Positions 1-7,631 of a stretch of 41,978 nt of DNA are shown here, in pieces. Made by a program: the position numbers and the translations under genes. Positions within the stretch are counted from its first letter, which is position 1; each line of letters starts with the position of its first letter. The DNA lies in assembly GCF_000425885.1 (NCBI RefSeq), contig NZ_AUEH01000023.1, positions 1-41,978 on the forward strand, in the 5' to 3' direction. The stretch comes from Schleiferilactobacillus harbinensis DSM 16991 (GTDB lineage: Bacteria > Bacillota > Bacilli > Lactobacillales > Lactobacillaceae). The notes under the pieces are model-generated. The model was given only the letters and a program-made list of their open reading frames with translations. It made no database searches and had not been told where the DNA came from.

Positions 1-1
1 G

Positions 2-226
2 CAACAGCGGTTAAACGAGGATGAACGCACACTTGGCGATCTGTTTTACGAGATGAATGAAGTCATGCCAGACATTGCAGTAACGCAAGCACTGGCATGG
101 CTTCTGAAGGCACTATCCACACTGGGAGCCACTTTAGTGGGCACGGCAGAGGAAGTAATAAATAACATCGTTGACCATTTTGTCAGTTTTCTTCCGAAGA
201 ATCTTGTCGACCTATTAGGAATCTGA
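2..226 (+). CDS. 3' end of an unknown protein (partial)
   Basis: An open frame runs in from the left edge and stops at a TGA at 224-226, leaving 74 C-terminal residues. They look largely helical: an acidic polar stretch (NEDERTLGDLFYEMNE) and then a mostly hydrophobic, possibly membrane-associated part (ALAWLLKALSTLGATLVG) ending in LPKNLVDLLGI. I do not recognise the family. No T-rich hairpin follows directly, so I see no terminator. The frame is inferred from openness alone because the start is outside the window. Confidence 0.5.
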   Translation, partial: QQRLNEDERTLGDLFYEMNEVMPDIAVTQALAWLLKALSTLGATLVGTAEEVINNIVDHFVSFLPKNLVDLLGI

Positions 227-668
227 CAAAAACAAGATCATTCCCGCCGCCATCTCACAATTACCAAGGCATCAGTGCACTTTCGGGCTTTCAAGTTTCA
301 GTTCTTCATAAAAAGTCCCCCAAAACGTGTGCTGAAAGTCGGTCAAGCGGCGACAACTCACATGCTTTACCAGTTGAAAGACTAATCATCGCCTGCTTTG
401 CTCGCATTCCATGCGCCATCTTTTAGGAAGCGGATCTTCCCCATTACGTCCTTTTCGTTATCTATTTCACCTCCTAAAATCAGTGTAGCACGTACCCTGG
501 TGGGAAATCTTATGGTATGCTTAACTATTTTCTTATGGTTTGGCGTAGGATTTTGAGTTCTTCCATCAGGCGGAAGGCTTTTATCCAGTCCGCCCTCTTA
601 CAGCAATGAACTATCATTCACTAAGTTCCTGCCAAGCTTTCCTCATTTTCGTTCTGCTGGCCGGTCTG
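227..668. other. Long intergenic region without a clear gene
   Basis: About 440 bases lacking any long open frame. A strong Shine-Dalgarno sequence on the minus strand (AGGAGGTG, complement of 468-475) and an extended -10-like TGCTACACT just upstream of it suggest a minus-strand transcript, but the nearest downstream ORFs are tiny (see 382-444). On the plus strand the octamer CTTATGGT occurs twice, at 509-516 and 532-539, 23 bases apart and upstream of the response regulator gene. This could be a direct-repeat operator or chance. The base composition is lower in GC than the neighbouring genes, as for a decayed or regulatory region. Confidence 0.4.
382..444 (-). CDS. Candidate 20-residue peptide ORF (doubtful)
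   Basis: A minus-strand ATG ORF of 20 codons (begins MGKIRFLKDGAWNASK, ends AGDD) has an AAAAGGA sequence about 5 bases upstream and a stronger AGGAGGTG about 23 bases further up. A second small frame of 27 codons (begins MISLSTGKACEL) overlaps its stop codon. An extended -10-like TGCTACACT lies upstream. No family is recognised, and short ORFs like this often arise by chance. The only positive signs are the ribosome-binding and promoter-like sequences, so this is a candidate only. Confidence 0.2.
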   Translation of the reverse strand: MGKIRFLKDGAWNASKAGDD

Positions 669-677
669 TGCTATATT
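669..677 (+). promoter_or_regulatory. Candidate extended -10 promoter of the first two-component operon
   Basis: TGCTATATT fits an extended -10 element (TG-n-TATATT). The -35 region is poor, as is common for extended -10 promoters. It lies about 50 bases before the response regulator start. Confidence 0.4.
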
Positions 678-728
678 ATGCGTGACGAAAGACAGTATCC
701 TTGAGGATTAAAAATGGAGGCTGGGCAT

Positions 729-1427
729 TTGAAAACAACGCTATTACTCGTGGAAGACGAGGAAGGTCTCGCTGATTCTTTACAAACGGAATTTGAAATT
801 GAAAACATGACGGTACTGTGGGCTAAAGACGGCTTGGACGCGCTGGCCCAATTCAAAGCGCACGCCGACCAGATCGATCTGATCATCCTGGACTGGATGC
901 TGCCGCGGCTAGACGGGTTCAGTGTGCTGCGCCGCATCCGCCGGACCAGCCAAGTGCCGATTATTATGCTGACAGCCCGGGATTACATCGGCGACAAAGT
1001 GGCCGGTCTGACCGGCGGAGCGGATGATTATTTGACCAAGCCGTTTGAAATGGAAGAACTGCTGGCCCGGGTGGCTGTAGCCCTGCGCCACAGTCATGCT
1101 GGACCGCAAACGGCCGCCGTCTACCATTTGGATGATTTAACAGTGAATACTGAAACTAAACGAGTCGAGCGGCACAACCAGATCGTGCTGCTGACGCCGC
1201 GGGAATATGAACTCTTGCTGGCGCTGCTGACCAATCAGGACCAGGCCTGCACCCGGGACGACCTGCTGAATAGTGTGTGGGGCGTGGACTTCCAAGGTCA
1301 GCCCAACATTGTCGACGTTTACGTCCGCGAATTGCGCGCCAAGATCGATACGCCAGACGAAAAGAAACTGATCCATACAGTCCGCGGGACGGGCTATATG
1401 ATTTCTGACAATGTTGCCGCGGGGTGA
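729..1427 (+). CDS. OmpR/PhoB-family response regulator
   Basis: DNA-binding response regulator of a two-component system. The N-terminal receiver domain carries the acidic pair ED at residues 9-10, the phospho-acceptor Asp55 in LIILDWMLP, and the switch residues T (IIMLTARD) and K (DYLTKPF). The C-terminal winged helix-turn-helix (about residues 130-230) ends in the typical VRGTGYMI. I choose the TTG at 729 rather than the in-frame ATG at 714. The GGAGG at 716-720 is spaced 8 bases from the TTG, and the product then starts MKTTLLLVEDEE as usual for the family. From 714 it would be 237 residues instead of 232. The stop codon overlaps the sensor kinase start. The target genes are unknown; the envelope operon directly downstream is the obvious candidate. 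Confidence 0.9.
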   Translation: MKTTLLLVEDEEGLADSLQTEFEIENMTVLWAKDGLDALAQFKAHADQIDLIILDWMLPRLDGFSVLRRIRRTSQVPIIMLTARDYIGDKVAGLTGGADDYLTKPFEMEELLARVAVALRHSHAGPQTAAVYHLDDLTVNTETKRVERHNQIVLLTPREYELLLALLTNQDQACTRDDLLNSVWGVDFQGQPNIVDVYVRELRAKIDTPDEKKLIHTVRGTGYMISDNVAAG

Positions 1428-2824
1428 TGGGGGCGAACACTATGGGGAAGCACAAGCAAACCAGCGCAGCCATTATGCTGCGCAATTTAGTCGCCATGGT
1501 GGCGGTCATCACCCTGTCTTTGGGGGTGGCGATCACCATTGCGGTGGGCCATCAGCTGCTGCGCGAAACCGCAGTGGCGTCTGTTGGCCTCGTGGAGAGC
1601 GTTAAGAAACGAACCATCGACGGCGATGATGACTGGGAAAATTGGCGCAAAAACAGCACCTTAGATACCAGTTCCAGCTATGTCGTCGTGACGAATATGC
1701 GCAAAGACGCCAAAGTACGGCATTATTATTCACCGAATACAAAAAAACTGCTGGCCGTGCCGCCCACCGCGGTCCCGCTCTTTCGTAATTTGTACTATCA
1801 GCCCCGCCAGGGCGTTTTGCTCTACCATCAAATGGCCCACGCCCGGGGCATCCGCTACGATCTCTGGCAAAGTCTCAACAGCCAAGTGAATATTCTGGTC
1901 CGGGTGATGGAAGTGACGGTAATCATTCTGGTTTTGACCCTGCTCATCAGTCCGTTCTACATTCGCCGACTGGCCCATCGGCTCACTGATCCGCTGCGGT
2001 CGCTGTCCGTCAGCACTAAGACGATCCAGGCCTCGGAGGATCCCGGGGCAACGCCTTTGCCCGTACCGGCTAAGCCCAGCGAAGTCACCGATCTGGCCGT
2101 CAACTTCAATGCCCTGCTGGCTCAGCTTCACGACCGCCAGGAGCAGCAGAAGTTTTTCATCATGAACGCCGCCCATGAACTGCGCACGCCAATTGCGACC
2201 ATTCGCAGCCATGCCCAGCTCATTGACCGCCATGGCACCGATCACCCAGAGATTATCCCCAAGTCAGTGCATTACATCACCGAGGAGTCCCGGCAGATGC
2301 AGGAATTAGTCAACGAATTGATTACCCTGTCCCAGGCGGACCAAATGGCCGGGCCAGCACCGCTGCTGGACTTGTCGCAAACCGTGACAGCCCAGTTAAC
2401 AGCGCTGCTGCCCACGGTCAAGCAAAAAATCATCAGCCGCATCGCACCCAATTTGACCATGCGCGGTACAGCATCGGCGATCGATCACATTCTCGATAAT
2501 TTGGTGGGCAACGCCGCCAAGTATTCCCCCGCCAACAGTACGATCACCGTCACGCTGCATGCAGATGCTGCCGGCAACAGCGTCTTGACCGTCGCCGATC
2601 AGGGGCGGGGCATCAGTGCTGAGGATAAGCCGCACATTTTTGATCGATTCTACCGCAGTGCCGATATCCGCGGCTCAATTCCCGGCACCGGGCTGGGCCT
2701 GGCCATCGCCGCCCAGCTGGCCAAGGTCAGCGGCGGGCATTTCACCATCACCGACAATCAGCCCCAGGGCACGATCATTCAGCTGACCCTGCCGCCAGCT
2801 AACAATACCGCCCCCAATCAATAA
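1427..2824 (+). CDS. Sensor histidine kinase (EnvZ/PhoR class)
   Basis: Membrane-bound sensor kinase paired with the preceding regulator. Visible parts, in order: a first membrane segment near the N-terminus (VAMVAVITLSLGVAITIAV), an extracellular sensor region of about 100 residues, a second membrane segment (VTVIILVLTLLISPFYI), a HAMP-like linker, a DHp helix with the phospho-acceptor His250 in AAHELRTPIATI, and an ATPase domain with N box (LDNLVGNAAKYS), G1 (VADQGRGIS) and G2 (GTGLGLAIA) motifs. ATG 1427 overlaps the regulator's TGA by one base. GTG 1424 and ATG 1442 are other possible starts. The sensor region was not matched to a known domain, so the signal is unknown. Confidence 0.9.
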   Translation: MGANTMGKHKQTSAAIMLRNLVAMVAVITLSLGVAITIAVGHQLLRETAVASVGLVESVKKRTIDGDDDWENWRKNSTLDTSSSYVVVTNMRKDAKVRHYYSPNTKKLLAVPPTAVPLFRNLYYQPRQGVLLYHQMAHARGIRYDLWQSLNSQVNILVRVMEVTVIILVLTLLISPFYIRRLAHRLTDPLRSLSVSTKTIQASEDPGATPLPVPAKPSEVTDLAVNFNALLAQLHDRQEQQKFFIMNAAHELRTPIATIRSHAQLIDRHGTDHPEIIPKSVHYITEESRQMQELVNELITLSQADQMAGPAPLLDLSQTVTAQLTALLPTVKQKIISRIAPNLTMRGTASAIDHILDNLVGNAAKYSPANSTITVTLHADAAGNSVLTVADQGRGISAEDKPHIFDRFYRSADIRGSIPGTGLGLAIAAQLAKVSGGHFTITDNQPQGTIIQLTLPPANNTAPNQ

Positions 2825-2836
2825 GTGACTGGACAT

Positions 2837-2877
2837 AAACAGGCCGCAAACTCGTATTTCGGGTTCGCGGCCTGTTT
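2837..2877 (+). terminator. Stem-loop after the sensor kinase gene
   Basis: Arms of 15 bases (2837-2851 and 2863-2877, one mismatch) with an 11-base loop. The downstream T tract is weak (TTTGTATG), so termination may be partial and the next operon may receive read-through. Confidence 0.65.
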
Positions 2878-3081
2878 GTATGCCATCATTTTCAGCCTCT
2901 TGAAAAAATATTTTTCCAGATCTGGGAACGCCAATCTGAAAAAAATTCAGAAACGAATGCCGGTCTGGCCCGCTCGCCCCGCCATTCATGAAGATTCTTC
3001 AGATTCAGTTCATTTTTCTTATGTGGGCGGATATTTGATCGGGTTCTATTCTGAACAGTGTCAGAAAGGGGGCCGCCCGCT

Positions 3082-3738
3082 ATGGCCGCTCATTCAGCAA
3101 CTTGGCCGCCGCACCCGTGGTCTGCCGACCTGCGGACACTGTTCACCGCGGCATTGGGTGAATTTTCAATGTCCGCTCTGGGTAAAGATATTTCATTTCC
3201 AGTGATCATTCTGGCCACTTTTTTCTTATTTCTGAGCCTGCCGGAAGAAGCGGGCCGACCTGATTCTTCCGCGGCACTGCTGGTCAGTTTGACCGTTGGT
3301 ATGCTCATTCAATTCACGGCTTGGTTATTTAACATTCCCCTGCTGATTATTGGGCTGGGCAGCCCCGTGATTGCTGGCCTCTTCTATGGCGGCACGGGCC
3401 GGTATTGGTCGGCGCACCACCGCCAATTGATCAAACAGATTGGCCTCACCGTCGGTACGGGTTTGTTCTTCGTCTGGCTGGTAACTTTACCGATACTCGG
3501 GGCTGGCCTGGTCGGGATGGTCCTCGGAACTGTGCTGGGCGTTACGCTTTACCACCGTCAACCCGCATTCACTGCTCTGGCCCGTGTCACCCTCGCAGCC
3601 GGCAGCGGCATCGCTCTGGGCACTGTTTTTACCAGGCATTGGCCGACTGTCAATATCTGGCTGGCCCTCCTCGGCTACTGTCTCTTCCTGCTGGTCTGTT
3701 ACTGGTCTGCCATCCGTCACGAATCAAAGGAGTTCTAA
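3082..3738 (+). CDS. Polytopic membrane protein of unknown function
   Basis: A 218-residue hydrophobic protein with about six predicted membrane segments, including FPVIILATFFLFLSL near the N-terminus, LLVSLTVGMLIQFTAWLF, LLIIGLGSPVIAGLFYG, a glycine-rich pair around GTGLFFVWLVTLPILGAGLV, and WLALLGYCLFLLVCYW close to the C-terminus. I do not recognise a family. ATG 3082 is preferred because AAAGGGGG lies 9 bases upstream, while the in-frame GTG at 3058 lacks a ribosome binding site. It is followed after two bases by the 23-codon ORF and then the PAP2 and glycosyltransferase genes, apparently one transcript. Its context suggests a role in envelope lipid or polymer metabolism, but that is inference. 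Confidence 0.75.
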   Translation: MAAHSATWPPHPWSADLRTLFTAALGEFSMSALGKDISFPVIILATFFLFLSLPEEAGRPDSSAALLVSLTVGMLIQFTAWLFNIPLLIIGLGSPVIAGLFYGGTGRYWSAHHRQLIKQIGLTVGTGLFFVWLVTLPILGAGLVGMVLGTVLGVTLYHRQPAFTALARVTLAAGSGIALGTVFTRHWPTVNIWLALLGYCLFLLVCYWSAIRHESKEF

Positions 3739-3740
3739 AC

Positions 3741-3812
3741 ATGTCAATCTTTGTACTCATATCAATCATCCGACTTGTGCTGCACCGTTTCCGCAAAGGC
3801 GGTGCCGAATAA
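3741..3812 (+). CDS. 23-residue single-pass membrane peptide
   Basis: An ORF of 23 codons: a hydrophobic segment MSIFVLISIIRLVLHRF followed by a basic tail ending KGGAE. A textbook AAAGGAG (3726-3732) is spaced 8 bases from the ATG and sits inside the end of the upstream gene. The TAA overlaps the ATG of the PAP2 gene by one base (TAATG), so the peptide is likely made and may be translationally coupled. The likely topology is an N-terminal membrane helix with a positively charged cytoplasmic end. No family is recognised. It could be a regulator or subunit of the neighbouring membrane enzymes, or a leader that couples translation. Confidence 0.7.
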   Translation: MSIFVLISIIRLVLHRFRKGGAE

Positions 3813-4480
3813 TGAGCGCTAAGTCAAACCGCTTGATCGGCGCCCTCTTATTACTGCTCTTCGGCGGTCTGACGGTGGCAGTCATGGGCCATGCGGTCTG
3901 GGTCACGGCGCTGGATCAGCAAGTGCAAACCGCCTTAATTCCAGCAGAAAGCCCGTTGAATACCGCTATTTTCAACATCATCGCCTTCTGCGGCAGTCCC
4001 GCCATCGTGTTGAGCTTAACCTTTCTGCTCTGTGTTTATCTTTGGCGGCGGGGCGCTGGTCAGCGCAGTCTTTTGCTAGGCGGCTTGCAGTTGACCATTG
4101 CTGCCGGGGCCGAACTGGTCAAATTCATCGTGCAGCGGCCGCGGCCCACCCAACAGCTGACCGCCGATACAGGGTTCAGTTTTCCCAGCGGCCACACAGT
4201 GTGTACCGCGGTCCTGGTCTTTTCCATCTTGCTCGTGATCATTCCCCTGATCGATGACCAGGAACAAGCGCTGGCGGCGACCCTAATCGGCATCGTGTGG
4301 ATCGGGTTGGTCGCCGGCTCCCGGGTGTATCTGCGGGATCATTTTGCTTCTGACATCTTGGGCGGCCTGCTGTTCGCCAGCGGCTGCTGGCTGCTGGCCC
4401 GGCCATTCGCGGCCCGGGTCAGCGCTCGACTGTACCGGTTAATCTCGGCAAGATTGCAAAATCATCAACAAGAGAGGTGA
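3812..4480 (+). CDS. PAP2-family phosphatase (lipid phosphatase)
   Basis: A 222-residue integral membrane phosphatase. All three signatures of the PAP2 family are present: K-x6-RP (KFIVQRPRP), PSGH (FPSGHTVCT) and SR-x5-H-x3-D (SRVYLRDHFASD), within a multi-span protein. Family members dephosphorylate phosphatidate, phosphatidylglycerol phosphate or undecaprenyl pyrophosphate (PgpB/BcrC type); the sequence alone does not decide which. The start at 3812 overlaps the peptide stop. Its partner glycosyltransferase starts 6 bases after its stop codon, which favours a lipid-carrier substrate. Confidence 0.9.
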   Translation: MSAKSNRLIGALLLLLFGGLTVAVMGHAVWVTALDQQVQTALIPAESPLNTAIFNIIAFCGSPAIVLSLTFLLCVYLWRRGAGQRSLLLGGLQLTIAAGAELVKFIVQRPRPTQQLTADTGFSFPSGHTVCTAVLVFSILLVIIPLIDDQEQALAATLIGIVWIGLVAGSRVYLRDHFASDILGGLLFASGCWLLARPFAARVSARLYRLISARLQNHQQER

Positions 4481-4485
4481 GTATC

Positions 4486-6441
4486 ATGCGTAAAATCAAG
4501 CGGCCGGCTTTTCTGCCTGGCCTACTAGCCCTTTGCCTCATTATCGGCGCGACCAGCGGCCTGCTGCGAACCAGCACCCGCTTGGTGACGGCGGCCGCGC
4601 TGACCGTCAGCGTCTTGGTCCTGGTCGCGGCGCACTGGCTGGCGCCGATTCTGAACGGGCTGCCCCGACGGCGGATCAACCAGGTGCTCGGGGCCGGTCT
4701 GCTCGTGATGGTGATTGGGCAGATCCTCGTCTTGACATTCATGCCGGTGACCGTTTACCACGATGCCTATCGCGTTTTGGCGCAAGCCGACAAAATGGCC
4801 GCGGGTCACATGACTTGGAACATCACTTACTTCTGGCGCTATCCGAACAATGTACCCATCACATTTTTTCTGTCGCTTTGGCTCCGGCTGACCAACGTAC
4901 TGGGCCTGTCCACCAACCTGGCCGTCCATCTGCTGAGTCTGATCCTGCTGGATGGGTTCATCCTGTTAGTATTGGCCACGATTCGCCGCGTCACCCAACG
5001 GGCCAGCGTTTTAATCGGCGCCTTTGCCCTCATGGCCGCCACCCCGTTTGCCTATACGTATTTTCTGCAAGTCTTCTATTCTGACTTGCCCGCCATGCTG
5101 GTGCTGCTCGTGATTTTCCGCACGCTGCTGCTTTGGCCGACCAAAACCCGCCGCCAGCGGATCATCAATGGTACGCTCTTAGGTATCGCCGTTTTGTTCG
5201 GCCAACTAACTAAGCCGAACCTGATCGTTTTGCTGCCGGCAATCGCCGTCGTCGGCTGGCTGGTCTTTCGCCAGAAGGCCTTGAAAGCGACCGCTCTGGG
5301 CGTGCCGCTGGCCATCATTCTGCTAGGCTTTGCTCTCAGTACGCCGGCAACCCAGATGATCCGCAAGGCCAGCAATTATCAGCCGCATACCGAATTTGCC
5401 CTGCCGGTCACTTCCTGGCTGCTGATGGGGGTTAACACCAGCTCGCAGGGGATGTACAGCGGTACCGACGTAAGCCATGAGATCCAATTATCCAGCAAGA
5501 CCCGGCAAACCTATGATGTCGCCACAATTACAGCACGGGTCAAGAAATTAGGGATCAGCGGCTTGTTTCAATTATGGTTGACGAAACTGCGGACCTTTTT
5601 CACCGTCCGGGATATTCTTACTTGGGGGGACGGCGGCTTCCGGGCCGCACCCGCGTGGTATCAAAAACACGCCGCCTTCATCGAAGCTTTGACCGCACTC
5701 AGTTACCAAATCGCCACCGACGCGCTGCTGTTCTTAGTTGCTTGGCGCTTGTGGGGCTGGCGGCCGCAACTCCGCGCCCCCCGCGATGCGGTCCTGCTGC
5801 TGACGATTGTCACCGCGCTGGGGTATATTGCGTTCCACACCCTGCTCTGGGAAGTGGAAGAACGCTATGGTCAGGTGCTTCTCCCGCTGCTGCTCTATCA
5901 GCTGGCCGCGCTGCCTGTCCCGGCCCGGCAGACCGACCAAACGCAGCCTGACCTGGCTCTTGTGGCCCTGGCGGCAGCGCTGACCGCCCTGCCGCTCTGG
6001 GCGCACACCATCGTCACACTTACTCCGCAAAGCACCGTCGTCGCTGCCCAGCGCAGTCAATTATCCACCCAATACCACGCGAAGGCCGCGACGGTAGCGC
6101 CAGGCACGGTACTGACGGAAAAGGTTGCCTTGAATGGTCCGGCCACGTACTTTTCGGTCCAGATCCACCTCAATACGACAGTACAGGTGACCTTGCGCAA
6201 TGTCCGCACTAATCAAGTGTACCGCCTGCACCGCAGCGGTGATGTATATCGGTGGACCAAGGCCCTGCCCCAGGGTACGTATCAAATTGCTGTTAAAAAT
6301 ACGACGAGCCAGGACCAGCGGGTCGATGTCGTCCGGACCTATCACTATCAATTAGCGAGTCAGCCGCTCGTGGTCAACGGCCATGTTCATCCGACTGATT
6401 CGCTGATCTACACCAGCCTGAACCAAACGAAAACAAATTAA
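4486..6441 (+). CDS. GT-C-like polytopic membrane glycosyltransferase
   Basis: A 651-residue protein with about a dozen hydrophobic segments. An early extracytoplasmic loop carries an acidic motif ([15 protein letters not shown]), as in GT-C enzymes of the GT39/mannosyltransferase type that use lipid-linked sugars. The C-terminal 150 or so residues are soluble and beta-rich. ATG 4486 has AGAGAGG (4471-4477) 8 bases upstream, better than the in-frame GTG at 4477. It is the last gene of the membrane protein, peptide and PAP2 operon. The acceptor could be a wall polymer or lipid. The family call rests on general architecture and not on a close match. Confidence 0.7.
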   Translation: MRKIKRPAFLPGLLALCLIIGATSGLLRTSTRLVTAAALTVSVLVLVAAHWLAPILNGLPRRRINQVLGAGLLVMVIGQILVLTFMPVTVYHDAYRVLAQADKMAAGHMTWNITYFWRYPNNVPITFFLSLWLRLTNVLGLSTNLAVHLLSLILLDGFILLVLATIRRVTQRASVLIGAFALMAATPFAYTYFLQVFYSDLPAMLVLLVIFRTLLLWPTKTRRQRIINGTLLGIAVLFGQLTKPNLIVLLPAIAVVGWLVFRQKALKATALGVPLAIILLGFALSTPATQMIRKASNYQPHTEFALPVTSWLLMGVNTSSQGMYSGTDVSHEIQLSSKTRQTYDVATITARVKKLGISGLFQLWLTKLRTFFTVRDILTWGDGGFRAAPAWYQKHAAFIEALTALSYQIATDALLFLVAWRLWGWRPQLRAPRDAVLLLTIVTALGYIAFHTLLWEVEERYGQVLLPLLLYQLAALPVPARQTDQTQPDLALVALAAALTALPLWAHTIVTLTPQSTVVAAQRSQLSTQYHAKAATVAPGTVLTEKVALNGPATYFSVQIHLNTTVQVTLRNVRTNQVYRLHRSGDVYRWTKALPQGTYQIAVKNTTSQDQRVDVVRTYHYQLASQPLVVNGHVHPTDSLIYTSLNQTKTN

Positions 6442-7256
6442 CGTGCTCGCCGCAGCCGCCCTTGCAGATTTTGCCAAGTGAGATACTGCTGACGGGCTTT
6501 TTCGATTTGCCGGTAACGTTTGGGTTGTTTTTTATAGAACTGCTGATGGAAGTTCTCTGCCGGCCAAAAAGTACTAGCAGCCTCGATTGCGGTCACGATG
6601 GGCCGGCGGTATTTGCCAGACGCAATCAAGGCCTGCTTCGACTGTTCTGCAATTTTCCGCTGAACGGCATCCCGGACAAAAATCACCGGCCGATATTCGT
6701 TTCCCCGATCCTCAAACTGGCCGCCCGCATCGGTGGGGTCGGTCAATTGCCAATACAATGCCACCAGCTGGGCATATGTGACCACCCGGGTATCGAAGAT
6801 GATTTCTACCCCTTCCACATGGCCGGTGGTCTGGGTCAGCACCTGATCGTAGGTCGGTTCAGCGGTGTGTCCGCCGGTATAACCCGACAGCACCGACACG
6901 ATCCCAGGCATCGTTTCAAACGGCTCGACCATACACCAGAAACAGCCGCCGCCAAAGATGGCCCGATCTTCATGGGGCAGATCAGCCGCTTCATGGCGGG
7001 TAAAATCGAAGGCCATGTCGCCCAGTGGATCATTCGTGAGCCGGGCATAAAAGTCGGTCATTGCCGGGGTGAGATTATTGCGGCTGGCCAGGGGCCGCAA
7101 TACGGCTTCCAGCCGTTCCAAAGTCGCAGGGATGGCCGCACCGGTTTCTATCTCTGTCTTGGCCTGTTGTAATTTCTGGCGCTCCCAATCCCGAGTGCCC
7201 TTGTTCAAAATCAGGTTGTAAATATCGCGCAATGCATCCGTCGATTGTTCGGCCAT
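6438..7256 (-). CDS. msrA: Peptide methionine sulfoxide reductase MsrA
   Basis: Reduces methionine-S-sulfoxide in proteins and free methionine. The catalytic signature GCFWC is at residues 104-108 (nucleophile Cys105), followed by the conserved EPF, SGYTGGH and GHVEGVEI blocks. The 272-residue protein carries about 95 extra N-terminal residues ([20 protein letters not shown] and onward), a helical extension I recall from some lactobacillal MsrA proteins. No second cysteine for classical C-terminal recycling is seen near the end, so Cys108 may serve as resolving residue. AAGGAGG is 9 bases before the ATG. The last 4 bases overlap the convergent glycosyltransferase gene. Confidence 0.93.
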   Translation of the reverse strand: MAEQSTDALRDIYNLILNKGTRDWERQKLQQAKTEIETGAAIPATLERLEAVLRPLASRNNLTPAMTDFYARLTNDPLGDMAFDFTRHEAADLPHEDRAIFGGGCFWCMVEPFETMPGIVSVLSGYTGGHTAEPTYDQVLTQTTGHVEGVEIIFDTRVVTYAQLVALYWQLTDPTDAGGQFEDRGNEYRPVIFVRDAVQRKIAEQSKQALIASGKYRRPIVTAIEAASTFWPAENFHQQFYKKQPKRYRQIEKARQQYLTWQNLQGRLRRAR

Positions 7257-7329
7257 ACCCGCTGCCTCCTTTTTTCGTTATCGTCGACTTATTTCACTGC
7301 GCCGTCAAGTGCTTTGCTTGCCGGACAAT

Positions 7330-7345
7330 TGTTTCACGTGAAATA
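7330..7345. promoter_or_regulatory. parS-like ParB binding site
   Basis: TGTTTCACGTGAAATA matches the widely conserved bacterial parS sequence TGTTTCACGTGAAACA at 15 of 16 positions, with a perfect 12-base palindrome TTTCACGTGAAA. It lies in the intergenic region between msrA and the ABC-F gene, where parS sites are often tolerated. A simple transcription factor operator is the alternative. Confidence 0.6.
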
Positions 7346-7365
7346 CAATGGCTGAACGGCATCCC

Positions 7366-7394
7366 TTTACTTTCAAAAAAGCCCATGTTATCTT
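7366..7394 (+). promoter_or_regulatory. Promoter of the ABC-F attenuator leader
   Basis: TTTACT and TATCTT separated by 17 bases, with TG one base before the -10 (extended -10). Transcription would start near 7400, giving a leader of about 230 bases before the ABC-F start codon. Confidence 0.65.
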
Positions 7395-7426
7395 AGAACT
7401 AAATTAATCACGGAGGTACAACCACA

Positions 7427-7444
7427 GTGCAAACTAAAAACTAA
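7427..7444 (+). CDS. Five-codon leader peptide (uORF) of the ABC-F gene
   Basis: GTG-CAA-ACT-AAA-AAC-TAA encodes fMet-Gln-Thr-Lys-Asn. A perfect GGAGGT (7412-7417) is 9 bases upstream, far better than chance for such a short frame. Its last two codons form one arm of a predicted RNA helix with the downstream antiterminator (see 7436-7584). A drug-stalled ribosome here would therefore change RNA folding. Very short uORFs of this kind are known from attenuators of ABC-F resistance genes such as Bacillus vmlR and Listeria lmo0919. Confidence 0.65.
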   Translation: MQTKN

Positions 7445-7584
7445 CCTCAGCCACCGCAGAGACGAACAATCCTTGACGTTATGCCAAGGGAGTCGTCTGG
7501 ACTGTTGGTGATCAAGGCTGGTTTTTGGGACATTGGTGGCGTGTACCCAAATAGCCTTGATCGCGGTGGATCGGGGCTATTTTT
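7436..7584 (+). promoter_or_regulatory. Three-state transcription attenuator before the ABC-F gene
   Basis: Mutually exclusive helices can be drawn. (1) The terminator, 7549-7582. (2) The antiterminator: 7510-7519 pairs perfectly with 7553-7562 and TTTGGG 7524-7529 with CCCAAA 7546-7551, which uses up the terminator's left arm. (3) The anti-antiterminator: AAAAAC 7436-7441, inside the uORF, pairs with GTTTTT 7521-7526, and CAGCC 7448-7452 with GGCTG 7516-7520, which uses up the antiterminator's left arm. A further hairpin (AGACGA 7460-7465 with TCGTCT 7493-7498) fits inside the third helix. The logic is that a ribosome stalled on the uORF blocks helix 3, lets helix 2 form and permits read-through into the resistance gene. 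Pairings were done by eye. Confidence 0.65.
7549..7584 (+). terminator. Intrinsic terminator of the ABC-F leader
   Basis: A 14-bp stem (7549-7562 with 7569-7582, two G-U pairs, no mismatch) closes a 6-base loop GCGGTG and runs into TTTTT at 7580-7584. It lies about 47 bases before the ABC-F start codon, as expected for a regulated attenuator. Confidence 0.75.
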
Positions 7585-7631
7585 GACCCGCGATCCGCTC
7601 CCTTTTCGCAACTGAATAGGAAGTGCGTTAT

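Noticed and set aside
3584-3811. Long N-terminal extension of the PAP2 protein
   Set aside because: It overlaps the upstream membrane protein gene in another frame; ATG 3812 overlaps the peptide stop and gives the usual family length.
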